Source of the DNA: Streptomyces maremycinicus
Lineage (GTDB): Bacteria; Actinomycetota; Actinomycetes; Streptomycetales; Streptomycetaceae
Reading direction: 5' to 3'
Assembly: GCF_001184025.1 (NCBI RefSeq)
Contig: NZ_BBYG01000008.1
Location: 62,001-126,000 of the forward strand
Length of the DNA: 64,000 nucleotides
Under the pieces are notes generated by a model. The model was given only the letters and a program-made list of their open reading frames with translations, was not told the origin of the DNA and did not search any database. Of this stretch, positions 52,303 through 60,027 are shown piece by piece (the first letter of the stretch is position 1; the number at the start of each line of letters is the position of its first letter). The position numbers and the translations under genes are program-made.

Positions 52303-52806
52303 ATGCGCGGGGTGAACACCATCGAGTTCTTCCACTGTCCCTGGGACGAGCGGCCCGCCGCCCCGGTCTGGGGCGCCCGCGTCGACGGTGTCGATCTGCG
52401 GGCGCTGACCGCCTGGGCGACACGGGAGCTGTGGCGGCCGGAGCTGGAGGGGCAGTTCGAGGACCAGCGACGGGAGTCGGCCGAGCTGATCTGGGGTCAG
52501 CACGGCGGGCTGGGCGTGCTCGACTTCACCGACAACCCGTTCCTGCGGACGGCCGACCGGACCCCGCTCCTCGGCTGCCCCTGCGGCATCTGGCAGTGCT
52601 GGCCCCTCATGGCCCGCCTCGCCATGACGCCCACGACGGTCACCTGGTCCGGCTTCCACTACCCGGAGCGCGAGGAGTGGGGCGAACTGCCCCTGGGCCC
52701 TTTCGTCTTCGAGCGGCAGGCCTACGAGGAGGCGCTCAGCGCGCCGGAGGTGTCGGCGGCGGACCCGCTGGGCCCGGCCCCGGGGTCCTTGGGCTGCGTT
52801 CCCTGA
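52303..52806 (+). CDS. Uncharacterised streptomycete protein, C-terminus probably altered
   Basis: 167 aa. The body is acidic and Trp-rich (FFHCPWDERPAAPVWGARVDGVDLRALTAWATRELWRPELEGQFEDQRRESAELIWGQHGGLGVLDFTDNPFLR, with CPCGIWQCWPLMARL in the middle). It matches no family I can name, but looks like a genuine soluble protein. From about residue 145 on it reads through DNA that is the antisense of an MFS remnant, so its natural C-terminus was probably replaced by a rearrangement near 52,735. Confidence 0.6.
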   Translation: MRGVNTIEFFHCPWDERPAAPVWGARVDGVDLRALTAWATRELWRPELEGQFEDQRRESAELIWGQHGGLGVLDFTDNPFLRTADRTPLLGCPCGIWQCWPLMARLAMTPTTVTWSGFHYPEREEWGELPLGPFVFERQAYEEALSAPEVSAADPLGPAPGSLGCVP

Positions 52807-53160
52807 TCCTTCTCGGCGGCGACGGCGGCGGCGGACAGGAGGGTCGCACCGGCGAGACCGCCCCAGAGCGCGGCCGGTCCGTGGGGTGCGAGAGCCGTGA
52901 TGACCGCCGGGGACACGGCGAGGCCGAAGCCCGTGGACAGCTCGAAACGGGCGAGGGTACGGCCCAGGGCGTGGGCCGGGGCCAGCACGGTGACGAGCGC
53001 GGTGGCGCTGCCGGCGTAGATGATCTCGCCGAGGGTGCAGACCAGGGACACCGCGGCGACGGCCGGGGCGCCCCAGCCGTGCCCCGGCGAGGCGGCCACG
53101 AGAAAGGTCAGGTAGGACACGGTGAGCACCACACCGGCGAGCGCCAGCACGCTCAGCCGG
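52722..53160 (-). pseudogene. MFS transporter C-terminal fragment
   Basis: Minus-strand reading from about 53160 gives LSVLALAGVVLTVSYLTFLVAASPGHGWGAPAVAAVSLVCTLGEIIYAGSATALV, then FELSTGFGLAVSPAVITALAPHGPAALWGGLAGATLLSAAAV and a charged tail, i.e. the last four helices of a 12-helix MFS drug transporter. The first eight helices are missing; upstream of 53160 the frame enters an unrelated remnant. Confidence 0.72.
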
Positions 53161-53435
53161 GAGACCTTCGCGGAACGGCTGCTCGCCGACCCGGCCGCCG
53201 TACGGGCGCGGGTGCGCGACACCCTCGAACAGTGCGGGGCGGCCTTCTTCGACGCCGCCTGGGCGGGCGCCGCCGTGCGTATCGCCACCGACCTGCGCGT
53301 GAAGAACGACCTGCTGAGGCGCCAGGGCATCGGGGCGGCCCTCGCCGCCGTCTCCGACGCGGTCACCCTGGCACCGGACGGCGACTGCGTCATCGTCGAC
53401 AAGCTCCAGGACAAGGCGACCTCCGCGCACCCGCG
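53155..53435 (+). pseudogene. ArsR-type regulator internal fragment
   Basis: Plus-strand frame gives SRETFAERLLADPAAVRARVRDTLEQCGAAFFDAAW, then VKNDLLRRQGIGAALAAVSDAVTLAPDGDCVIVDKLQD, resembling the middle of streptomycete ArsR/DUF5937-type regulators. No start, DNA-binding end or stop fits. It abuts the MFS fragment on one side and an XRE fragment on the other. ArsR-MFS divergent pairs are common, so both fragments may derive from one such locus. Confidence 0.5.
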
Positions 53436-53470
53436 CGGCGGCCTCCCGCACCCGCCGGTGACAGCCCGAA

Positions 53471-53571
53471 CGTCGCTCCCGCAGCAGCTTCAGCATCTTG
53501 CCCAGGGCCGTGAGCAGCCCTGTCGTCCTGTCGGCCTCCGCCGGTGTCTCCGGCCTGCGGTCCTCCGTCAC
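53471..53571 (-). pseudogene. N-terminal fragment of an XRE regulator
   Basis: GTG at 53571 begins TEDRRPETPAEADRTTG-LLTALGKMLKLLRERR, the typical start of streptomycete XRE/Scr1 regulators, which then breaks off where GLTQ of the helix-turn-helix should follow (SGCHRR instead). The divergent RsbW-like gene at 53705 is the kind of neighbour intact copies have. Confidence 0.6.
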
Positions 53572-53704
53572 GTGCGCCACCGCTCTCCCGCCTCCGTGGG
53601 CACGGCCGACGACCCGTACGTCTGCCCCACCGCAGCCGTACAACTACGCAGAGTCGCCGGGCCACTCCTGGTCAGGGTAGGGACAACCGGCCACGCTCAG
53701 TCAG

Positions 53705-54217
53705 GTGAACTCCGAAATCTCCACCCAGATCTCCACCCAGATCTCCACCCGGGAACCCGCCCGGGACACCCCGCTCGGTGAGCTGCGCCTGCGCCTCGGC
53801 GCGACGCCGCGCGTGCCCGGCTGGCCCGGCGTCTCACCGGTCACCAGCTCACGGCCTGGGGGTATCCGCACGACGGCGACGCACCACACCGCGCAGCTGG
53901 TGGTCGCGGAGCTGGCCGCCAACGCCGTCACGCACGGACGGGTCCCGGGCCGGGACTTCGAGCTGCGGCTCCGGCTGCTCCCGGAGGACGCGCTGCGTGT
54001 CGAGGTGAGCGACGCCCGCTCCGACCGGCGGCTGCGGATCGTCACGAACCCGGAGGAGGAGGGCGGCCGGGGACTGATCCTCGTCCGGGTGCTGGCCCGG
54101 ACGTGGGGTGTCGCGGAGCGGGACGTCGGCAGGACGGTCTGGGCCGAACTGCCGCTCCGTCCCCGACCGCACCGGACGCTCGGCGGCGCGGCCCCGCATG
54201 CGCCCCGCGGAACCTAG
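53705..54217 (+). CDS. RsbW-like ATP-binding protein with internal frame disturbance
   Basis: 170 aa in one open frame. N box VVAELAANAVTHG (about 66-78) and G box GGRGLILVRVLARTWG (about 119-134) show a GHKL ATPase of the anti-sigma type. Between about 53808 and 53881 this frame gives RVPGWPGVSPVTSSRPGGIR, unlike the family. The +1 frame of the same bases gives RARLARRLTGHQLTAWGYPH, which is the family sequence. So a one-base loss and a one-base gain appear to compensate (or there are two sequencing errors). A 12-bp repeat lengthens the N-terminus. Function may be impaired. Confidence 0.75.
   Translation: MNSEISTQISTQISTREPARDTPLGELRLRLGATPRVPGWPGVSPVTSSRPGGIRTTATHHTAQLVVAELAANAVTHGRVPGRDFELRLRLLPEDALRVEVSDARSDRRLRIVTNPEEEGGRGLILVRVLARTWGVAERDVGRTVWAELPLRPRPHRTLGGAAPHAPRGT
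53717..53752. repeat. ATCTCCACCCAG triplet repeat
   Basis: Three contiguous 12-bp copies (53717, 53729, 53741; the last with G for A) at the start of the RsbW-like gene, encoding ISTQ-ISTQ-ISTR. Confidence 0.85.
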
Positions 54218-55173
54218 GGGTGCGAGGGGTGCCGGTACGGGGTGAGTGTCTCGGCCAGCCGGTCCAGGAACTGGGTGACGAGGTCGAGGCCCGGCCCCTC
54301 GCGGGCGATCCGGAACCCGTGGCGGCGCCCGTGGAAGGCGGCCTGGACGAGGTGGAGGTGGGCCCAGCGGCGGGTGCGTTCGCGGTCGAGCCCGGCGGCC
54401 TCGGCGAAGTGGTCCAGGATGCGGTGGGCGGCCCGGCGCAGATCTCCGTCGCCGTGCCGCATGACGTGCTGGAAGATCAGCGGCTTGAGCAGGGTGCCCC
54501 CGTCGTACGCGGGGTCCCCGACCCATCCCTTGGGGTCGACGGCGAGCCACGGCTCCCGTTCGGCGCGCAGGATGTTCTTGGCGTGCAGATCCCCGTGCAC
54601 CAGCAGATCGGGCTGGCCGCGCCCGAGCTCCCGTACGGTGTCCAGGGCCGCGTCGACGGTCCGCGCGGGCAGGGCCTGGTCGAACTCGGCCTGGTCGAGG
54701 AGCAGTTGTCGCCGCCACCCGCCGGCCTTGTCGCTCAGCCGGGGCAGGCCGTCCGGCGCGGGAACGGCGAGCCGCCGGCTGATCCGCCCGGCGACGGCGG
54801 CGACCTCCCCGGTGTCCTCGACCTCGGCGAGGGACGACTCGCGCACCCGCTCCAGCAGCATCGCGAAGCGCGCGTCGTCCCGCTCGTAGAGCCGCACGGC
54901 CCCCTGCCCGCCCCAGGCGGCGAAGGCGTCGGGTTCGTGGACGTTGCCCGGGTGCGGGAAGGAGACCTTGATGACGGCGCGGATCCGGTCGGCGCTCCGC
55001 CGTACGGGGACGACGATCCCGACCCCGCCGTGCAGGACCTCACCGTCGGGCGCGCAGCCCCAGCGATCGAGCAACTCGGCCACCAGCGCGGGGAGTCCCT
55101 CGACCCAGCCCGCCCCGCGCTTCCCCTCCCGCTGGACGGTGCTGTTCACGAAGGCCTGCGGTACCTCGATCAT
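54214..55173 (-). CDS. Aminoglycoside/hydroxyurea phosphotransferase family (APH) protein
   Basis: 319 aa kinase fold. The catalytic loop is LLVHGDLHAKNILRAERE (HGDLHxxN, about 188-200) and the metal Asp is in AVDPKGWVGDPAYDGG. The VAxPxxxL and RAVIKVSFPHPGN segments suit the APH_6/Hur group (streptomycin 6-phosphotransferase and hydroxyurea kinase). It may modify a small molecule, not necessarily an antibiotic. It lies 32 bp after the STAS gene on the same strand, so may ride on the rsb transcript. Overlaps the convergent RsbW-like gene by 4 bp. Confidence 0.88.
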   Translation of the reverse strand: MIEVPQAFVNSTVQREGKRGAGWVEGLPALVAELLDRWGCAPDGEVLHGGVGIVVPVRRSADRIRAVIKVSFPHPGNVHEPDAFAAWGGQGAVRLYERDDARFAMLLERVRESSLAEVEDTGEVAAVAGRISRRLAVPAPDGLPRLSDKAGGWRRQLLLDQAEFDQALPARTVDAALDTVRELGRGQPDLLVHGDLHAKNILRAEREPWLAVDPKGWVGDPAYDGGTLLKPLIFQHVMRHGDGDLRRAAHRILDHFAEAAGLDRERTRRWAHLHLVQAAFHGRRHGFRIAREGPGLDLVTQFLDRLAETLTPYRHPSHP

Positions 55174-55205
55174 GGCCCCATTGTGCCGGGACCGCCGCCC
55201 GCGGA

Positions 55206-55559
55206 TCAGCGGCTCGGACGGGTGCCGCGCGCGGCGGTCTCGCTGTCGGGGTGCAGGGGGAAGATCTGGTCGAGGCCGACGATGCGCAGGATGCGCAGGG
55301 TGTTGGCCGGGACGGCGGCCAGCGCGATGTCCGCGTGGGCGGCCTGGGCGTGGTGGTGGGCCGCGATCAGCGCCGTGATGCCACTGGAGTCGCAGAAGTC
55401 CATGCCGGCCAGGTCCAGGACGAGGCGCTGGCCCGGCTGGAGGGTCAGCGTGGTGAGCAGCTCACGCAGCTCGCCTGCGTTCGCGTAGTCGAGGTCGCCG
55501 AGAACCGCCAGGACGGGACCGGTCGCCGTGTCTCGGGTGGTGATCTTCAGCGGGCTCAT
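55206..55559 (-). CDS. rsbV: STAS anti-sigma factor antagonist (RsbV-like)
   Basis: 117 aa STAS domain with DLDYANAGELRELL and LVLDLAGMDFCDSSGITALIAA, in which Ser58 or Ser59 is the phosphorylatable residue. In its unphosphorylated form it would capture an RsbW-type kinase and free a sigma factor. The start overlaps the rsbP-like stop by 4 bp, so phosphatase and substrate are made together. Confidence 0.92.
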   Translation of the reverse strand: MSPLKITTRDTATGPVLAVLGDLDYANAGELRELLTTLTLQPGQRLVLDLAGMDFCDSSGITALIAAHHHAQAAHADIALAAVPANTLRILRIVGLDQIFPLHPDSETAARGTRPSR

Positions 55560-56884
55560 CGCGTGCTCTTCGTCGCCGGGTCGGGGTCGGTGTCGGGGTG
55601 GGAGTCGGGCCGGGGGGCGGGGGCGGGGACACCGAGCGCGAGCAGGGCGGTGTCGTCGTCGAGTCCGTCGCCGAACTCCTCCAGCAGGACGGTCAGTGCC
55701 TGGACGACGGCCCGCGGGGACCGGCCGGCGTGCTGGGCGGCGAAGGCGCGCAGCGCCTCGTCCCCGTACAGGCTGCCCCGGTCCTCGCCGGTCCGGGCCT
55801 CGGTGAGCCCGTCGGTGTAGAGCAGGAGGGTGTCGCCGGGCGCGAGGACCGTGGTCGCGGCGACGAAACGCGCGTCGGGCAGGACACCGACGAGGAGACC
55901 GCCCGGGGTGGGCAGGAAGTCGGCCGTGCCTTCGGCCCGCAGGACGAGCACCGGAGGGTGCCCGCCCGAGGCGAGCCGGACGGCGACCAGTCCGGTCGCG
56001 GGGTCGGGTTCGAGGACCCCGAAGACGGCGGTGCAGTACCGCGGATCACCGCCGGCCGCGTACCGCTCGTGCAGCACCTTGTTGAGGGTCGACAGGGCCG
56101 CGACCGGGTCGGAGTCGTGCAGAGCCGCCGCCCGCAGGGTGTAGCGGGTCAGCGAGGTGACGGCGGCGGCCTGGGGACCCTTGCCGCACACATCGCCGAG
56201 GAAGAACGCGAAGCGTTTGCCGTCCACCGGGAAGACGTCGTAGAAGTCGCCGCCGAGCCGGTCGGGGGAGGCCGTGCAGTAGTGGGCGGCCGTCTCCACC
56301 CCGGGCACCGGCGGCAGGGTGGCGGGCAGCAGCGACTGCTGGAGCACCGCGAGGGCCTCCTGAAGCCTGGCGCGGTCGGCCTCCGCCTGCTTGCGCGCCT
56401 CTTCGGCCGCCTTCCGGCCGCGCAGCAGTTCCTCCTCGTAGGCGCGGCGGTCCCGGGCGTCGAACACGGTGGTGCGGATCATCAGCGGCTCGCCGCCGCC
56501 GCCGTACTTGACCACGGACGAGACCAGCACCGGCATCCGGGCGCCGTCGGCCTGCTTCATCTCCAGGGCGATGCCGCCGATGCGGCCCTGCATGCGCAGC
56601 AGCGGCTCGAAATGGGTCTCGTGGTAGAGCCTGCCGCCCACGGTCAGCAGATCGGTGAACCGCATCCGGCCCACCACCGCCTCCCGCTCCAGGCCGAGCC
56701 AGTCCAGCAGGGTGGTGTTGATCTTCGCGATGGTGCCGTCCATCAGCATGGACAGGTATCCGCAGGGCGCGCTCTCGTACAGGTCCTCGGCGCTGTCCTC
56801 CAGCAGTTCGGCGAACGCCGCGTCCGAGGTCTTCCCGTTGTCGGCGTCGGCCGGGTCGGGCTGCCGGCCCGTTCGGCACATCAC
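55556..56884 (-). CDS. rsbP: PAS-PP2C phosphatase (RsbP-like)
   Basis: 442 aa. A PAS domain (about 30-150: LYESAPCGYLSMLMDGTIAKINTTLLDWLGLEREAVVG, YHETHFEPLLRMQGRIGGIALEM), a coiled coil (about 155-190) and a SpoIIE/PP2C domain (about 205-425) with GGDFYDVF, FFLGDVCGKGPQAAAVT and LLYTDGLTEARTG metal-binding Asp residues. It dephosphorylates the STAS antagonist in response to an energy or redox cue sensed by PAS. The GTG/ATG start overlaps the RsbQ-like stop. Confidence 0.93.
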   Translation of the reverse strand: MMCRTGRQPDPADADNGKTSDAAFAELLEDSAEDLYESAPCGYLSMLMDGTIAKINTTLLDWLGLEREAVVGRMRFTDLLTVGGRLYHETHFEPLLRMQGRIGGIALEMKQADGARMPVLVSSVVKYGGGGEPLMIRTTVFDARDRRAYEEELLRGRKAAEEARKQAEADRARLQEALAVLQQSLLPATLPPVPGVETAAHYCTASPDRLGGDFYDVFPVDGKRFAFFLGDVCGKGPQAAAVTSLTRYTLRAAALHDSDPVAALSTLNKVLHERYAAGGDPRYCTAVFGVLEPDPATGLVAVRLASGGHPPVLVLRAEGTADFLPTPGGLLVGVLPDARFVAATTVLAPGDTLLLYTDGLTEARTGEDRGSLYGDEALRAFAAQHAGRSPRAVVQALTVLLEEFGDGLDDDTALLALGVPAPAPRPDSHPDTDPDPATKSTR

Positions 56885-57708
56885 AGCAGCCCCGCGAGGA
56901 AGCCGGTGATCGCCGCGTTGGTGGCCTCGGGCGCGGACAGGTGCGGGCAGTGCCCGGTGGCGTCGAGAGTGATCAGCGTCGAGCCGGGGATCGCCCGGTG
57001 GACGAAGGCGCCGACCTCCGGGGGCGCGATGGCGTCGCGGGTGCAGTCCAGGACCAGCGTCGGCACCCGGACGCTCTTCAGGTCGTCGCGCGAGTCCGAC
57101 AGGAACGTCGTCCGGGCGAAGACGCGCGCCATGTCCGGGTCGGTGGCGCAGAAGCTGTTCTTCAGCTCCTCACCGAGTGCGGGCCGCTCCGCGTTGCCCA
57201 TGATCACCGGGGCCATCACCGCCGACCAGCCCAGGTAGTTCGACTCCAGCGACGTCAGCAGCTCGTCGATGTCCGGCGCGCTGAAGCCGCCCCGGTAGTC
57301 CTCGTCGTCGATGTAACGCGGGGACGGGGCGATCATCACCAGCGCCCCGATGCGCTCCGGTGCCAGGTCGGCGGCCAGCACGCCGATCATCGCGCTGACC
57401 GAGTGCCCCACGAACACCGCGTCGCTGAGGTCGAGCGCCTCGCACACCTCCACCACGTCCCGCGCGTAACCGTCGAGCGAGCTGTAGCGCTCCTCCGAGA
57501 ACGCGGACAGATCCGATCGGCCCGCCCCCACGTAGTCGAACAGCACCACCCGGTACTTCTCGGCCAGGGCGGGCACCGTGAGACGCCACATGTTCTGATC
57601 ACACCCGAACCCGTGTGCCAGCACCACGGTCCGCCCCTGCGGGTTACCGGTGACGGTGACGTTGTTCCTGCGATCGGTGTCCATACCCTCCAGTTTCCCA
57701 AAGCTCAC
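56881..57708 (-). CDS. rsbQ: RsbQ-like alpha/beta hydrolase
   Basis: About 275 aa. Catalytic Ser103 in VGHSVSAMIG, Asp in LVLDCTRDAIAPP, His in GHCPHLSAP; the HGFGCDQNMWR stretch is near-identical in style to Bacillus RsbQ and plant KAI2/D14 receptors. RsbQ is a required partner of RsbP in Bacillus energy-stress signalling and is thought to process or deliver a small hydrophobic ligand to PAS. A GTG 57708 or ATG 57684 start is possible (the latter has GGAGGG but only two bases of spacing). Confidence 0.9.
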   Translation of the reverse strand: MSFGKLEGMDTDRRNNVTVTGNPQGRTVVLAHGFGCDQNMWRLTVPALAEKYRVVLFDYVGAGRSDLSAFSEERYSSLDGYARDVVEVCEALDLSDAVFVGHSVSAMIGVLAADLAPERIGALVMIAPSPRYIDDEDYRGGFSAPDIDELLTSLESNYLGWSAVMAPVIMGNAERPALGEELKNSFCATDPDMARVFARTTFLSDSRDDLKSVRVPTLVLDCTRDAIAPPEVGAFVHRAIPGSTLITLDATGHCPHLSAPEATNAAITGFLAGLL

Positions 57709-57711
57709 GGC

Positions 57712-58449
57712 TCACTCGGGTACCCGGGCGATCAGGAAGGCATGGGGGGTCGACTCGCCGAGGCCGGGGTCCGGCTCCCGCACGGTGCGCGACAGCATCG
57801 CGAATCCGGCCGCCGTGAGCAGCGCGGCCATCTGTTCCGGGCGGCGCCGCTCGAAGTCGATGGCGACCGGGTGGCCCCAGGGCTGGTCGTAGTGGCGCGG
57901 TTCGTCGCCGACCTGGAAGGCGAGGAGGAGATGACCGCCGGGTGCGAGCACCCGGTGGAACTCGGCGAAGAGGGCGGGCAGCTCGTCCACAGGGGTGTGG
58001 ATGGAGGAGTAGAAGGAGACGACGCCGGCCAGACTCCCGTCGGCGAAGTCCAGCTCCAGCATCGAGCCCTGCTCGAAGCGGATCGCCGGGTTCTCGCGGC
58101 GGGCGATCGCGAGCATCGACTCCGACAGGTCGAGCCCGGAGATGTCCAGCCCCCGCGAGGCCAGGAACCCCGTCGACCGGCCGGGCCCGCACCCGAGGTC
58201 CGCCACCCGCCCACCGGCCCCGACGAGCTCGGCGTACGCGGTGAGGACGGCCCGCTCCAGCGGCCTGGCCACCAGCTCGTCACGGAAGCGCTCGGCGTAG
58301 TCCTCGGCGATGGCGTCGTAGAAGGTGCGGGTGACGACGACGAAGCCGGGCGCGTCGGAGGCGGCCCGCGAGGCGGTGGCGACCGGGTCCGGTGCGGTGG
58401 AGATGGGGGTGGACGGGGAGGCGGGGCCGGGGTTCGTGATGTCGGTCAT
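57712..58449 (-). CDS. Class I SAM-dependent methyltransferase
   Basis: 245 aa. Motif I is VADLGCGPGRSTGF (about 84-97), then LDISGLDLSESML, and GSMLELDFADGSLAGVVSFYSSIH (motif II). An Ala/Thr/Pro-rich N-terminus precedes FYDAIAEDYAERF. Substrate unknown; the closest layout is the small-molecule methyltransferase_11/25 group. It ends three bases before the RsbQ-like GTG, so likely the first gene of the rsb transcript. Confidence 0.9.
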   Translation of the reverse strand: MTDITNPGPASPSTPISTAPDPVATASRAASDAPGFVVVTRTFYDAIAEDYAERFRDELVARPLERAVLTAYAELVGAGGRVADLGCGPGRSTGFLASRGLDISGLDLSESMLAIARRENPAIRFEQGSMLELDFADGSLAGVVSFYSSIHTPVDELPALFAEFHRVLAPGGHLLLAFQVGDEPRHYDQPWGHPVAIDFERRRPEQMAALLTAAGFAMLSRTVREPDPGLGESTPHAFLIARVPE

Positions 58450-58540
58450 GGGCGGGGAGCTTAGGAGGCACCACCGACAGCGGGGGCGGTTCCACGCCAC
58501 GCCGGCCAGCGGCACCCCGACCGTGCCGACGGGAAAAGGC

Positions 58541-58572
58541 AGGAGCCCCGTGCCGACCGGCACAGGGCTCCT
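58541..58572 (-). terminator. Terminator of the cold-shock gene
   Basis: AGGAGCCCCGTGCCG and CGGCACAGGGCTCCT pair over 15 bp with one mismatch and a tight AC/GACC loop. On the minus strand the hairpin is followed by CCTTTTCCC. About 40 bp after the cold-shock stop. Confidence 0.8.
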
Positions 58573-58613
58573 TGGGTACTGCTCTCAGACTTGCGATCTC
58601 AGGGTTCTGAAGA

Positions 58614-58817
58614 TCAGACGGGGGTGACGTTCTCCGCCTGGGGACCCTTCGGGCCCTGCGTCACGTCGAAGGAGACCTGCTGGTTCTCCTCGAGCGAGCG
58701 GAAACCCTGCGCGTTGATCGCGGAGTAGTGGACGAAGACGTCGGGGCCGCCGCCTTCTTGGGCGATGAAGCCAAAGCCCTTTTCGGCGTTGAACCACTTC
58801 ACGGTTCCGGTAGCCAT
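58614..58817 (-). CDS. csp: Cold-shock protein, CspA family
   Basis: 67 aa OB-fold RNA chaperone with both RNP motifs: KGFGFIAQE (RNP1) and DVFVHYSAI (RNP2), starting [22 protein letters not shown] precedes the ATG by five bases. A leader of about 150 nt precedes it, as in temperature-responsive csp genes. Monocistronic, between its own promoter and terminator. Confidence 0.96.
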   Translation of the reverse strand: MATGTVKWFNAEKGFGFIAQEGGGPDVFVHYSAINAQGFRSLEENQQVSFDVTQGPKGPQAENVTPV

Positions 58818-58975
58818 AAGCCCTCCTTGGGCCCAAAGGGTTGCCCTGCTCCAGAACCCTGCAAGCGTGAAAGCAAGTGCCGCACAACTGCATACGTCTG
58901 AAAACGACGAGAGCCCGCGGTTACATGCTCCGCAGGCTCTGTACTGCAAGGGAAACCAAACTGCAACTTGCGGCG

Positions 58976-59003
58976 AGCCTAGCATGCAGGCACCCGAAAG
59001 CAA
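58976..59003 (-). promoter_or_regulatory. Probable promoter of the cold-shock gene
   Basis: On the minus strand TTGCTT (58998-59003) and TAGGCT (58976-58981) are separated by 16 bases, a fair match to the vegetative consensus. It would give a 5' leader of about 150 nt before the ATG at 58817; this leader has small internal hairpins (AGAGCCTGCGGAG, CCGCGGGCTCT). Confidence 0.5.
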
Positions 59004-59096
59004 TAGAGGTCAAGATCACGTCACCCGGATGTTTGAAGATCCCCGGAAGGGGTTGACCGAGGGGGTGGAGTGCCCACACTATCCGGCGGGGTCTAG

Positions 59097-59954
<858 letters not shown>

Positions 59955-60027
59955 CCACGGCACTACGCTGCTGCCGAGTCGCATGGGGCCCCGCGCGGGC
60001 GCCTTTCGGGGGAGAGGTGGACGTCCA

